Shown here piece after piece: positions 24,266 to 34,367 of a stretch of DNA of 54,660 bases. Origin of the DNA: Nocardia vinacea NBRC 16497 (GTDB lineage Bacteria > Actinomycetota > Actinomycetes > Mycobacteriales > Mycobacteriaceae); assembly GCF_000308835.1 (NCBI RefSeq), contig NZ_BAGN01000409.1, forward strand, positions 1 through 54,660, in the 5' to 3' direction. Position numbers and translations under genes: made by a program. Position 1 is the first letter of the stretch; each line of letters opens with the position of its first letter. The notes beneath the pieces are model-generated. The model was not told where the DNA came from. It searched no databases and worked only from the letters and a program-made list of their open reading frames with translations.

Positions 24266-25942
24266 GTGAATACAGTGTCAGTGACCGAGAACGGAATCGA
24301 CCTCCCGGACGACGCGAGTTTGTACTCGGTGATTTCCGGTGCGGCCGCGGCACATCCGCAACGGCATTCGCTGTGCGGCGCGGACGGTACGCAACTCACC
24401 TGCGCCGAAGTGGACCGGCGGGCACGGGCGCTGGCCTCGGTGCTGGCCGGGCGTGGCGTGCAAGCGGGGGATCGGGTCGCGATCCTCGGCCGCACGAGCC
24501 TGGAGTGGGCGCTGCTGGATTGCGCACTGCTCGCCCTCGGCGCCGTGGTCGTTCCGGTGTATCCGACGTCGTCGGCGGCGCAGATCGAGCACATCCTGCG
24601 CGATAGCGGCAGTGCGTATTTCGTCGCCGAGGACGAATCCGATGCAGCGCGCCTGCGTGCCGCGGGTGCGGGTGAGGTCTGGACCTTCGCGCTGATCGCG
24701 GAGTGGACGGCGACCGAGATCGACGCGGATCTCGATGCCCGCATTGCCGCGGTGCACGCCGACGACCTCGCCATGATCGTCTACACCAGCGGAACCACCG
24801 GCGTCTCGAAAGGATGCCTGATCACGCACCGCAATATGTTCGTATCCTCGGCCAATACCGTGCGGCAGACCGGCGAGCTGTTCGACGGCACGACCGTGCT
24901 CGCGCTGCCGCTGTCGCACGTCTTCGGCCAGACCATCCTGTTCGCCTGCCTGGTCGGCGGCAGCCGCACCCATCTGCTGCCGGGTATCCCGGACCTCGTG
25001 CCGGTGCTGCCGACGCTGCGGCCCACCTTCTTGGCTCTGATTCCCTACGGCCTGGAGAAGATTCGCAAGTACTGCCGAACACTGCTGTCCGGCACCGAGG
25101 AGCAGGATGCGGTGGCGCGCGGCTTGGCGGTGTTGCGTGACCAGGCGACACCGGACCCGTCCGACCATCCGGTGGCGGCCGCGCTCGGTGGGCAGCTGCG
25201 CTCCGTCATCTCCGGCGGCGCCTCGCTCGACGAGTCGACGATCGGGTTCTACGCCGGATTCGGTGTGGTGCTGCTGAACTGCTACGGGCTCACCGAGGCG
25301 GCGACCGCCGTGACGGTCAGTGCCCCGGAAACCAATCGGCTCGGCACCGTCGGGCGACCGATTCCGGGCACTTCGGTCGCCATTGCGGAAGCCGACGGCG
25401 AAGTGCTGGTCGGTGGCCCGCATGTCTCGCCGGGCTACTGGGGTGCGGCGGCGGACCAGGCCGTCGTGGACGACGAAGGTTGGCTGCACACCGGCGATAT
25501 CGGTGAACTCGACGCCGACGGCTACCTGCGCATCACCGGGCGAAAGAAGGAGATCCTGGTGACCTCCGGCGGCAAGAATGTCGCGCCCGCGCCGTTGGAG
25601 GACCGGGTGCGGCTGCATCCGCTGGTGAGCAACTGCATGGTGGTCGGTGACGGCCTCGACTACGTCACGGCGCTGGTGACGCTGGATCCGGTGCAGGTGC
25701 AGCGCTGGCGCGGCGACCATCCCGACGGTGATGTCGAAGCTGCCGTGCAGTCCGCGGTCGACGACGCGAATTCCCTTGTCTCCCGCGCGGAATCGATCCG
25801 CGCATTCCGAATTGTGGACGGCGACTTCACCGTTGACGACGGATTGCTGACCTCCTCGCGGAAACTGCGCCGAGCCGCGATCGCGGCGGCCTATTCCGCC
25901 GATATCGACTACCTCTACCCGGCACGCCAACCCGCGCAATAA
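24266..25942 (+). CDS. Long-chain fatty acyl-CoA/ACP ligase (FadD15-like)
   Basis: This 558-residue ANL enzyme has P-loop YTSGTTGVSKGCLITHRN, LLNCYGLTEAATAVTVS, GWLHTGDIGELDADGYLRIT, GRKKEILVTSGGKNVAP and a C-terminal SSRKLRR lysine. Overall order and spacing match FadD15/long-chain fatty acyl-CoA synthetases. The GTG at 24266 lacks a good ribosome-binding site; a GTG nine bases further (24275) is an alternative. It is the second adenylating enzyme in the cluster and differs in type from the FAAL-like one on the minus strand. It may activate the starter or final acid for transfer to CoA or another acceptor. It starts a plus-strand run that goes through the FAD and SGNH genes into the synthase. 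Confidence 0.87.
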   Translation: MNTVSVTENGIDLPDDASLYSVISGAAAAHPQRHSLCGADGTQLTCAEVDRRARALASVLAGRGVQAGDRVAILGRTSLEWALLDCALLALGAVVVPVYPTSSAAQIEHILRDSGSAYFVAEDESDAARLRAAGAGEVWTFALIAEWTATEIDADLDARIAAVHADDLAMIVYTSGTTGVSKGCLITHRNMFVSSANTVRQTGELFDGTTVLALPLSHVFGQTILFACLVGGSRTHLLPGIPDLVPVLPTLRPTFLALIPYGLEKIRKYCRTLLSGTEEQDAVARGLAVLRDQATPDPSDHPVAAALGGQLRSVISGGASLDESTIGFYAGFGVVLLNCYGLTEAATAVTVSAPETNRLGTVGRPIPGTSVAIAEADGEVLVGGPHVSPGYWGAAADQAVVDDEGWLHTGDIGELDADGYLRITGRKKEILVTSGGKNVAPAPLEDRVRLHPLVSNCMVVGDGLDYVTALVTLDPVQVQRWRGDHPDGDVEAAVQSAVDDANSLVSRAESIRAFRIVDGDFTVDDGLLTSSRKLRRAAIAAAYSADIDYLYPARQPAQ

Positions 25943-25991
25943 GCGCGGCCGATCTCGAAATCGAATTCGACTACCGGAAAGTGATGCGAAC

Positions 25992-27242
25992 ATGTACGAC
26001 GTCATCGTTGTCGGAACTCGGGTTGCGGGTTCCCCGCTGGCCATGCTGCTCGCCAGGAAGGGTTACCGGGTCCTCGCCGTGGACCGCGCCACCTTCCCGA
26101 GCGACACCCCCTCGACCCACTACATCCACCAGGCCGGACTCGGGCTGCTGAAGTCGTGGGGTCTGCTGGACGAGGTGGTGGCTTCCGGCTGCCCGCCCAT
26201 CCGGCACCTGAACTTCTCCTACACCGACATCGTCATCAAGGGCTTCGCCGATGTTGCGGCCGACGGCGTCGATGCCGTGTACTGCCCGCGCCGCACCGTG
26301 CTGGACAAGATCCTGGTCGACGCGGCCGGTAACGCGGGCGTCGAGGTGATCCACGGGTTCTCCGTCACCGAGCTGGTGTTCGACGAGGATCGGGTGGTCG
26401 GCATTCGCGGGCGCATCCGCGACGGTGCGGAACAGGAGTTCCGTGCCGGCCTGGTGATCGGTGCCGACGGATCGAATTCGACCGTGGCGAAGGCGGTCGG
26501 CACCGAGGTGTACGAGGGCTCCCCGGCGGCGTGCTTCGTCTACTACTCCTACTACGAGGGCGTCGACTGGGGTATGCAGCACCGCACCGGATTCGGTGAG
26601 CAGCAGTTCGCGTCGTGGCCGACCAATGACGGGCTCGCGCTGGTCGCGGTGATGCGCAAGCGCGACCGGTTCCGCGACTTCCGCACCGATCCGGATGCCG
26701 GTGTGCAGGAGATCGTCGACCAGATCGATCCGGAAATCGGTGCGCGCCTGCGGGATACGGGTAAGCGGGTCGAGCAGTTCCGGCCCATGCTCTACCCGGA
26801 CAACTACCGTCGCCGCTCCTACGGACCCGGTTGGGCGCTGGTGGGAGACGCCGGCTACCACAAGGATCCGTTCACCGGCTGGGGCATTACCGACGCCTTC
26901 AAGTACGCCCAGCTGCTGGCTGATCTGGTCGACGCGGGCCTGTCCGGCGCCCGGTCACTCGACGAGGCGCTGGCCGAGTACCAGGTGGAGCGCGATGCGC
27001 AGAGCGCGAGCACTTACGAACTGACACAGAGCATTTCGGAGCTGTCGCTGACGCCGTACTACGACTCGGTATTCCGCGCTACCAGCTATGACGAGGACTA
27101 CTCGAAGAAGTTCTTCGGGCTGATCGCCGGAATCTACTCGCCGGACAAGTACTTCGGCGAGCAGGAGCTCACCGAGCTGTACGAGAAGGTCGACTTCCCG
27201 GTCGACGCGCGGCATGTCACCAACGATGGGGTGTCGGCATGA
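25992..27242 (+). CDS. FAD-dependent oxidoreductase (geranylgeranyl reductase/halogenase-like)
   Basis: The 416-residue flavoprotein opens with VVGTRVAGSPLAMLLARKGY, a Rossmann FAD motif, and later has the second FAD site ALVGDAGYHKDPFTGWGITD. It groups with the geranylgeranyl reductase / flavin halogenase-like superfamily. The tryptophan-halogenase WxWxIP motif is not seen, so halogenation is not supported. Possible tasks are reduction of double bonds, hydroxylation or dehydrogenation of the acyl chain. It begins 49 bp after the ligase gene and overlaps the SGNH gene by four bases (ATGA), hence the same operon as the synthase. Confidence 0.86.
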   Translation: MYDVIVVGTRVAGSPLAMLLARKGYRVLAVDRATFPSDTPSTHYIHQAGLGLLKSWGLLDEVVASGCPPIRHLNFSYTDIVIKGFADVAADGVDAVYCPRRTVLDKILVDAAGNAGVEVIHGFSVTELVFDEDRVVGIRGRIRDGAEQEFRAGLVIGADGSNSTVAKAVGTEVYEGSPAACFVYYSYYEGVDWGMQHRTGFGEQQFASWPTNDGLALVAVMRKRDRFRDFRTDPDAGVQEIVDQIDPEIGARLRDTGKRVEQFRPMLYPDNYRRRSYGPGWALVGDAGYHKDPFTGWGITDAFKYAQLLADLVDAGLSGARSLDEALAEYQVERDAQSASTYELTQSISELSLTPYYDSVFRATSYDEDYSKKFFGLIAGIYSPDKYFGEQELTELYEKVDFPVDARHVTNDGVSA

Positions 27243-27844
27243 ACGGCCCCGGCCTAACCGCGTTGGGGGACAGCTTCGTCGAGGGCCGCGGTGACGCCGC
27301 GGCCGGCGGCGGCTACCGCGGCTGGGTGCCCCGATTGGGCGGCCAGCTCGGCCTGCGACCCGCTGCCGTGCGTAATTTCGGTGTGCACGGGGCTACGACC
27401 AGCATTGTGCTCGAACAGCAACTGCGCCGGGCCGTTTCGGCGCGATCCGGCCTCTTCGGTGTCGTTGTCGGCGTGAACGATCTGGTCAGTGACTTCGACC
27501 CGGACCGGTTCGAACGCAATCTCGGAACCTTGTTCGGCACGTTGCGTAGCACTGGCGCAACGGTTTTCACGGCGAGCTACCCGGACATTCCGGCCCGCCT
27601 GCCGGTGCCGGACGGCTTCCGTGCGCTGCTGCGGGAGCGGTTCGTCTTCGCCAATACGGTGCTGGCCGCAGTCACCGCCGAAACCGGCACGCTGCTGTTG
27701 GATATCGCCGCCCAGTCCGAGTGGGAGCGGCCCGAGGTGTGGACCGCCGATGGTCTGCACCCGAGCTCGCTCGGTCATCACATGTTCGCCGCGGGTGCGG
27801 CCGAACTCATCGCGTCGCGTACCGCGACCACCGTCGCCGCCTGA
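27239..27844 (+). CDS. SGNH/GDSL hydrolase
   Basis: This 201-residue hydrolase carries all four SGNH blocks: GDSF (nucleophile Ser in ALGDSFVEG), NFGVHG, GVND and DGLHPS with the Asp-His pair. It lacks a signal peptide, so it is cytosolic. Enzymes of this group cleave or transfer acyl esters and thioesters. It lies 28 bp before the synthase gene and overlaps the FAD gene, so it could release the chain from the synthase, which has no thioesterase domain of its own. That role is inference. The gene ends with TGA at 27844. Confidence 0.87.
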   Translation: MNGPGLTALGDSFVEGRGDAAAGGGYRGWVPRLGGQLGLRPAAVRNFGVHGATTSIVLEQQLRRAVSARSGLFGVVVGVNDLVSDFDPDRFERNLGTLFGTLRSTGATVFTASYPDIPARLPVPDGFRALLRERFVFANTVLAAVTAETGTLLLDIAAQSEWERPEVWTADGLHPSSLGHHMFAAGAAELIASRTATTVAA

Positions 27845-27872
27845 TTTTCCACCCGGTTCGAGAGGAACTTTC

Positions 27873-30800
27873 GTGACAGACGACAGACGCCTGGCGCGCA
27901 ACCCGATCGCTATTGTCGGGATGTCCGGGCTGCTGCCCAACGCGCACAACCATCGAGAGTATTGGCAGAACATCGTCGACGGCGTGGACTGCACCACCGA
28001 GGTGCCCACATCGCGCTGGAGCCTCGACGATTACTTCGACGCCGATCAGGACGCGCCCGATAAGACCTACTCGCGTCGCGGCGCGTTCCTGCCCGATATC
28101 GACTTCGACCCGCTGGAATTCGGGCTGCCGCCCAATCAGCTCGAAGTCACCAGCACCATGCAGACCCTCAGCCTCGGTGTGGCGCGCGATCTGCTGATCG
28201 ATGCGGGCGCGGTCGATTCGGCTTGGTACGACCCGGGCAAGACCGGCGTCGTGCTCGGCACCACCGGGCCGGTGCCGCTGATGCATCCGCTGGCGGCACG
28301 ACTTTCGACACCGGTGTTGAAGGAGGCGGCGCGCTCGGTCGGGCTCTCCGATACCGACGCCGATGCGATCGCCGATAAGTTCGTCGCGGCTTTCGCGCCG
28401 TGGGAAGCGAATTCGTTCCCGGGCCTGCTGGCCAATATCACCGCGGGCCGGGTCGCCAATCGGCTCGGCCTCGGCGGTATCAACTGCACCGTCGATGCGG
28501 CGTGTGCGGCATCGCTTGCCGCACTGCGGACGGCCATTGCCGAACTGCAGGACGGCCGCGCCGACATGATGATCACCGGCGGTGTGGATACCGAGAACAC
28601 CATCTTCATCTACATGTGCTTCAGCAAGGTGGGGGCGCTGTCGGCGAACGGACAGATCAGCCCGTTCTCCTCCGATGCGAACGGCACCCTGCTCGGTGAG
28701 GGCATCACCATGCTCGCTCTGCGGCGGCTGGAAGATGCACGTCGTGATGGCAATCGGATCTACGCCGTCATCCGCGGCCTGGGTTCCTCCAGTGACGGCC
28801 GTGCGAAGAGCATCTACGCGCCGCGTGCGGGCGGGCAGCGGGTCGCTCTCGATCGGGCCTATGCCGACGCCGATTGCTCACCGGCGGATGTCGCGCTCAT
28901 CGAGGCGCATGCGACCGGTACGCCGGTCGGCGACAAGACCGAGCTCACCGCGCTGAAATCGCTGCTGTCCGACGCGACTTCGGAGTCCCGCTTCGCGGCG
29001 CTGGGCAGTGTGAAGTCGCAGATCGGGCACACCAAGGGGGCCGCGGGGACCGCCTCGGTCATGAAGTTGGCGCTCGCACTACACCAGAAGGTGTTGCCGG
29101 GCACCATCAATGTGGACGCGCCGAATGCGGAGATCGCGCCGGACGACGCGCCCTATTACGTGAATACCCGGACGCGGCCGTGGATCCGGGATCCGCAGCG
29201 TCCGGTGCGTCGAGCGGCGGCTTCGGCATTCGGGTTCGGCGGCACCAACTTCCACGTCGTGTTGGAGGAGGCCGACTCCGGTCGCACCGAGCCGGTATTG
29301 CATCGCACCGCGCGGGCACATCTGTGGCATGCGCCCGATGTGGCCGGGCTGGTGGATGCGGTCCGCAGCGTGGATGGCATCGACGGCGGTGATATTCCGG
29401 AGGATCACGCCCGCATCGGATTCGTCTCGGTGGACGATGAGAATGCCGCGCATCTGCGGGCGCTCGCGGTGGACGAGCTGGTGCGCAATCCAGAGGCCGT
29501 GGCGTGGGATCACCCGGAGGGCGTGTACTTCCGGGCGGCGGCATTGCCGGAGCGCAAGATCGGTGCGCTCTTCGCCGGGCAGGGCAGTCAGTACGTCGAT
29601 ATGGGAGCGGATGCGGCACTGAGCAATCCGGCGGTCGGCGCGGCCTTCGATGCGGCCAATATCGCATTCACCGGAGCGCCGGTGCGGCTGTCTTCGGTGG
29701 TGTTCCCGCCGCCCGCGTTCGACGAAGAGACATCGTCGGAGCAGGAAAAGTCTTTGCGCCGAACCGAATTCGCGCAGCCTGCGATCGGTGCGCTGTCGTC
29801 GGGGCAGTTCCGGGCGCTGGCGGAGTGCGGGTTCTGTGCGGACGGATATCTGGGCCACAGCTTCGGTGAACTCACCGCGCTGTGGGCCTCCGGTGCGGTC
29901 GGCACCGAGGACTTCTTCGCCCTGGCCCGGGCGCGCGGTGCGGCGATGACGCCGGCAGCCGGTGTCGAGGCCGGGACCATGGTGGCGCTCGGTGCGTCGA
30001 GGGAGATCGCCGAGGAACTGCTCGCCGGTGTCGACGATGTGTGGATCTGCAACCACAATGCGCCCGATCAGGTCGTTGTCGGCGGCGGGCCGGAGGGGAT
30101 CGCCGCCGTGGTCGAGCGGGCCGGTGCGCGTGGGGTGGCCACTCGGGCACTGCCGGTGTCGGGTGCGTTCCACACGCCCTATGTGGCGCATGCGGTGGAC
30201 GCGTTCGCCGACGCGACCGCGGCGGTGACGATCGGTGCGCCCGACGCGCCGGTGTACGCGAATACCCCCGATGCCCGCTATGGCGATGATGTCGCGGCCA
30301 ATCGGGCGCTGCTCACCGGACAGCTCAGTAAGCCGGTCGAATTCGTCGCCGCGCTGACCGCGATGCGTGCGGATGGCTGCACGGTGTTCGTGGAATTCGG
30401 CCCGAAGCAGGTGCTGACCTCATTGGTGCGGCGCACCCTCGGCGACGATGTCATCGCCATCCCGACGGACTCCGGTCCCATCGGCAATAGCGATCTCGCG
30501 CTGGTACGGGCGGCGGTGCGGCTGGCTGTGCTCGGCTTCGGCCTGCACGGCATCAATCGGCACGTGGCGCCCCTGCCCGCTTCGCGCACCTCGAATCGTG
30601 CGATGACCGTGACGATCTCGGCGCCCGAGTACGTGCCCGAGAGCCGGCGTGCGGCGTATGCGGCCGCACTCGACGACGGCTATCGCGTCAGTGTTGCCGC
30701 ACCAACTCCAGTCGACACCGTCGTCGATCCTCAGCCTGAAACGCTGCCCGTGGCAGTAACTTTCGCCGAACCAACGGAGACGACCGTGTATCAGTCCTAC

Positions 30801-33800
30801 GATTCGGGCTCGGACGCACTCGACAGTGCGCTCGTGCAGCACTTACAGACCCACCGTCAGTTCCTCGACGGGCAGCTGGATATGGCCCGCAACCTGGCCG
30901 GGGCGCTGGGCGGCGGTTCGCTCGACGAGGCGACCGTGCGGGCGATCGAAGCCGTGAAGGATCACGGTGTGGCGATCAGTGAAAGTCATTCGCGGGCAAG
31001 TGAAGTGCTCGCGCAGTTGGCGGAGCTGGAGGGTGGATTCGCGCCTGTTGCGCGGACGGCGGCCGTGACGCGGCGGGTGGAGTCCACTCGGCAGGCGGCC
31101 ATCGAGTCGGCGCCTGAGCGTCGGCCGTTGGCTCCGAGGGGCGTCGGCACATCGGGTGCTGCCGAAACCGATGCGGCGCATTCGGGGATCTCCACCAACG
31201 GTGGACCGGTCACCTCGGAGTTCAACGGTGGCACTTCCGCCGCTCCCCAGTTCAACGGTGGTGTCGCCGCTGCTCCCGAGTTCCAGGTCAATGGTGGCGC
31301 GGCTGCTACGGAGTCCGGAGGTGGCGCGGCATCCAGTTCTCAGGTATCCACCGACGCACTGCTGAGCGCGTTGCGGGAGGTCGTGGCCGAGCAGACCGGG
31401 TATCCGGTGGAGATGGTGGATCCGTCGATGGATCTGGAGGCCGATCTCGGGGTGGATTCGATCAAGCGGGTTCAGGTGATCGGGGCGCTGCAGGAGCTGT
31501 TCCCGCAGTTGCCGAACCTCGGGCCGGAGCAGTTGGGGACGCTGCGGACGCTCGATCAGATCGCGAGTTTGCTGGGTGCGGGTGCGGTGGCCTCGGAGGG
31601 TCCGGGCGCGCCTGCCGCGGCTCCTGGAACTGCCGGGGCGACTGCACCTGCGGTTGCCGGAACTGCCGGGGTGACTGCGACTGGTTCCGGAGCTGGTGTA
31701 CCCGCGGGTGCTGCCGGAACTGCTGCTGCGGCGGCATCCACGGCTGGTGCCGGAACCACTTCGACGGCCGCACCCACGGGTGACGACCTGCGGATCGCAT
31801 TGCGGGAGGTCGTCGCCGAGCAGACCGGCTATCCGGTCGAAATGGTGGATCCGTCGATGGATCTGGAGGCCGACCTCGGCGTCGATTCGATCAAGCGAGT
31901 TCAGGTGATCGGCGCACTCCAGGAACGGTTTCCGGACTTACCCAGCCTCGGTCCGGAGCAGCTCGGCACGCTACGCACGGTGGATCAGATCGTCGATGAG
32001 TTCGCGACGTCGGTGGGCGGTGATGTCCACCCAAAAGCTGAGGCCGCGGCCGAAACGCCGCGGTATGCCGTCGAACTGATCACCCTGCCGTCGCTGGACC
32101 GGGCCGTTGCCCCGTATCGCGAGAGCGGTGTGGTCGCGTTGGTCGACCTCACCGGCCAGGCGGATGCCGACTGCGCCGCCATCGAATCCGTGCTCACCGA
32201 ACAGGGCTGGTCGATGCATCGGACGGATTCGGCAGGCCTGTCGGATCTCGATTCCGTCGATGTCTTCCTCGCGGTGCTGAGCAGTGAGTTCGCCGATTGG
32301 GAGGCCGCGCAGCGGTGGCTCGGCGCCGCCGTGCTGACCGCCGGTCATGCGGTGCCGCGCCTCGCGAAGACCGCTGATCGGGCGGCGTTCGTGACGGTGA
32401 CCCGGATCGACGGTCACCTCGGCTTCCTCGGCACGGCGGGTCCGATTGCCGCACTGCTCGGCGGTGTCGGCGGTATCGTGAAAACCCTTGCGGCCGAACA
32501 GCCCGCGCTGTTCTGCCGGGCACTGGACATCGCCCCGGAAATCACACCGGCGCGACTGGCCGAGCTGATCGCCGCGGAGTTGCACGACGCCGCACGTGAC
32601 ACGCTCGAGGTCGGTATCGATGCGGTGGAGCAGCGCAGGACGCTGGTGCCGAGTGCGCATGCGCCCGCCCGTTCGGTCAGCATCGTGCGTCACGAGCAGG
32701 GGCCGAGTGTGCTCACGGCACAGGATGTTCTGCTCGTCACGGGTGGTGCGCGTGGCGTCACCGCCACATGTGTCAGAGCGCTGGCACAGCGGAGTGAGGC
32801 GCGCTTCGTCCTGCTCGGTCGCTCCGAGCTGAGGCCTGAACCGGACTGGGCTGCAGGCGTTTCCGATACCGAGCTCAAGGCTGCGGCGGTGCGGGCACTC
32901 GCCGGTACCGGAGCAAAGCCGCGCGATATCGAGCGTGCGTGCGCGCAAATACGGGCCACCCGCGAGATCAGTGAAACGTTGACCGAATTGGGTTCGCGGG
33001 CGGAGTATCTGGCCGTCGACGCCACCGACGAGGCGGCGGTACGCATCGCACTCGCTCCGTGGCGCGACACCATAACCGGCGTCGTGCACGGGGCGGGTGT
33101 GCTGGCGGATTCCATGATCACCGACAAAACGGCCGAATCCATCGAGCGGGTACTGGATCCCAAGATCTCCGGGCTGGCCACCGTGCTGGCCGCACTCGGC
33201 GAACTACGGCATCTGGTGCTGTTCACCTCGGTGGCCGGACTGTTCGGTAACGCGGGTCAGGCCGACTACGCGACCGCGAACGAGGCGCTGTCTCGATTCG
33301 CGGTGAGCTATCGGCGGCGCCATCCCGACTGCCATGTCACCGCTATCGACTGGGGTGCCTGGGACGGTGGCATGGTGACGCCCGAGCTGCGTGCGCATTT
33401 CCATGCTCGCGGCATCGCCCTGCTGGACCCAGACACGGGTGCGGCGGCCTTCACCGAACAGTTCACCGCGGAGCGACGTGACGATGCGGTAGTACTGATC
33501 GGTCCAGCCGAAAGTCTCACGGGCGATACGACAGTCGATCCACCCGCGATACAGGCCCGGCGGATCATCACCGGGCTCACCGACGATCCGATTATCCAGG
33601 CGCATCGAATCGGCGAACATATCGTGCTGCCAGCGACGTTCGGCATCGGCGCGATGGTGAATCTGGTTGAGCGCAGCATGCCCGGCCGAATGGTCATCGG
33701 TGCCAGGGATTTCCAGGTCCTCAAGGGAATCGTGTTCGACCATCCGCTGGATGAGCTCGAGCTCGAACTCGTCCCCGGCGAGTCTGTCGATGGCCTAGCG

Positions 33801-34367
33801 CTGGTCGAGGCGACTGTCCGCAGTGACGATGCGCTGCACTTCCGGGCGACACTGCTGCTGGCTGCCGAACCCGATCAGCCGCCGACCAAGGCGATCCCGA
33901 CCGGATCGGTCAGCGACGCGAATATCTACCGCGATGCCATCCAGTTCCACGCGCCCGCACTTCAAGGGCTGCGCACGGTACTGGCGGCCTCGGACGAGGC
34001 GATCGTATTCGATTGCGCCTTGCCTGCCGCGCGAGTGGCCGACGGTGCCTACGCCGGCCGCCTGCACGACCCGGTCCTCGCCGACCTGATCCTGCAGGGC
34101 CCACCGGTGCTGGGCTACCGACTCCTGGGGGCGGCTTGTCTGCCACTGGGCGTCGGTCGTGTGGACTACTACCGACAGCTGCCCACGGACGAGCCGTTCC
34201 TGCTCACCGTCGACAACCCACGGCCCGGCCGCTTCGATGTCCGGATCGACGCCACCGCGACGACATCGGATGGGACAGTGCTGCAACGTTTCTCGGACGT
34301 CACCGTGGTGACGACGCCGGATCTGACCGCGAAATTCCAGGCTTCGGTACGGGGGTGGTCGGCATGA
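27873..34367 (+). CDS. PfaA-like iterative polyketide/fatty-acid synthase (KS-AT-ACP-ACP-KR-DH)
   Basis: The protein has 2164 residues from a GTG at 27873 with an AGAGGAA site. KS spans residues 1-430 with C211 (DAACAAS) and both histidine motifs (EAHATGT, GHTKGAAG). AT is at 568-860 with S663 in GHSFGE. Ala/Thr/Gly-rich linkers frame two almost identical ACPs with S1196 and S1339 (LGVDSIKRVQVIGAL). KR spans about 1385-1860, with TGGARG at 1623-1628 and Y1799 in ADYATANEA. A C-terminal hot-dog dehydratase-like region starts near 1907, with EHIVLPATF and a DxxxQ-like tail. Order and tandem ACPs match PfaA of PUFA synthases. Only two ACPs are present and no thioesterase. It should build a long acyl chain iteratively from malonyl units, working with the DH subunit and PfaD-like ER encoded downstream with four-base overlaps. 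Confidence 0.93.
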   Translation: MTDDRRLARNPIAIVGMSGLLPNAHNHREYWQNIVDGVDCTTEVPTSRWSLDDYFDADQDAPDKTYSRRGAFLPDIDFDPLEFGLPPNQLEVTSTMQTLSLGVARDLLIDAGAVDSAWYDPGKTGVVLGTTGPVPLMHPLAARLSTPVLKEAARSVGLSDTDADAIADKFVAAFAPWEANSFPGLLANITAGRVANRLGLGGINCTVDAACAASLAALRTAIAELQDGRADMMITGGVDTENTIFIYMCFSKVGALSANGQISPFSSDANGTLLGEGITMLALRRLEDARRDGNRIYAVIRGLGSSSDGRAKSIYAPRAGGQRVALDRAYADADCSPADVALIEAHATGTPVGDKTELTALKSLLSDATSESRFAALGSVKSQIGHTKGAAGTASVMKLALALHQKVLPGTINVDAPNAEIAPDDAPYYVNTRTRPWIRDPQRPVRRAAASAFGFGGTNFHVVLEEADSGRTEPVLHRTARAHLWHAPDVAGLVDAVRSVDGIDGGDIPEDHARIGFVSVDDENAAHLRALAVDELVRNPEAVAWDHPEGVYFRAAALPERKIGALFAGQGSQYVDMGADAALSNPAVGAAFDAANIAFTGAPVRLSSVVFPPPAFDEETSSEQEKSLRRTEFAQPAIGALSSGQFRALAECGFCADGYLGHSFGELTALWASGAVGTEDFFALARARGAAMTPAAGVEAGTMVALGASREIAEELLAGVDDVWICNHNAPDQVVVGGGPEGIAAVVERAGARGVATRALPVSGAFHTPYVAHAVDAFADATAAVTIGAPDAPVYANTPDARYGDDVAANRALLTGQLSKPVEFVAALTAMRADGCTVFVEFGPKQVLTSLVRRTLGDDVIAIPTDSGPIGNSDLALVRAAVRLAVLGFGLHGINRHVAPLPASRTSNRAMTVTISAPEYVPESRRAAYAAALDDGYRVSVAAPTPVDTVVDPQPETLPVAVTFAEPTETTVYQSYDSGSDALDSALVQHLQTHRQFLDGQLDMARNLAGALGGGSLDEATVRAIEAVKDHGVAISESHSRASEVLAQLAELEGGFAPVARTAAVTRRVESTRQAAIESAPERRPLAPRGVGTSGAAETDAAHSGISTNGGPVTSEFNGGTSAAPQFNGGVAAAPEFQVNGGAAATESGGGAASSSQVSTDALLSALREVVAEQTGYPVEMVDPSMDLEADLGVDSIKRVQVIGALQELFPQLPNLGPEQLGTLRTLDQIASLLGAGAVASEGPGAPAAAPGTAGATAPAVAGTAGVTATGSGAGVPAGAAGTAAAAASTAGAGTTSTAAPTGDDLRIALREVVAEQTGYPVEMVDPSMDLEADLGVDSIKRVQVIGALQERFPDLPSLGPEQLGTLRTVDQIVDEFATSVGGDVHPKAEAAAETPRYAVELITLPSLDRAVAPYRESGVVALVDLTGQADADCAAIESVLTEQGWSMHRTDSAGLSDLDSVDVFLAVLSSEFADWEAAQRWLGAAVLTAGHAVPRLAKTADRAAFVTVTRIDGHLGFLGTAGPIAALLGGVGGIVKTLAAEQPALFCRALDIAPEITPARLAELIAAELHDAARDTLEVGIDAVEQRRTLVPSAHAPARSVSIVRHEQGPSVLTAQDVLLVTGGARGVTATCVRALAQRSEARFVLLGRSELRPEPDWAAGVSDTELKAAAVRALAGTGAKPRDIERACAQIRATREISETLTELGSRAEYLAVDATDEAAVRIALAPWRDTITGVVHGAGVLADSMITDKTAESIERVLDPKISGLATVLAALGELRHLVLFTSVAGLFGNAGQADYATANEALSRFAVSYRRRHPDCHVTAIDWGAWDGGMVTPELRAHFHARGIALLDPDTGAAAFTEQFTAERRDDAVVLIGPAESLTGDTTVDPPAIQARRIITGLTDDPIIQAHRIGEHIVLPATFGIGAMVNLVERSMPGRMVIGARDFQVLKGIVFDHPLDELELELVPGESVDGLALVEATVRSDDALHFRATLLLAAEPDQPPTKAIPTGSVSDANIYRDAIQFHAPALQGLRTVLAASDEAIVFDCALPAARVADGAYAGRLHDPVLADLILQGPPVLGYRLLGAACLPLGVGRVDYYRQLPTDEPFLLTVDNPRPGRFDVRIDATATTSDGTVLQRFSDVTVVTTPDLTAKFQASVRGWSA
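31371..31992 (+). repeat. Tandem duplicated ACP coding segment, 429-bp period
   Basis: The ACP coding block at 31371-31563 recurs at 31800-31992 with a few mainly third-position changes. Between them is about 235 bp coding a low-complexity Ala/Gly/Thr/Pro linker. This recalls the multi-ACP arrays of PUFA synthases, whose copy number varies by recombination. Two copies is at the low end for the family. Confidence 0.9.

Noticed and set aside
24278..26044. 588-codon minus-strand ORF opposite the ligase gene
   Set aside because: Antisense to a motif-complete ANL ligase; no recognisable domain in the minus frame.
25992..27242. Flavin-dependent halogenase
   Set aside because: The FAD motifs fit the broader superfamily, but the WxWxIP halogenase motif was not found.
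27489..27872. Upstream extension of the synthase frame into the SGNH gene
   Set aside because: The frame before 27873 overlaps the intact SGNH hydrolase and lacks KS-like sequence; the GTG at 27873 has a good ribosome-binding site and starts directly before the KS.
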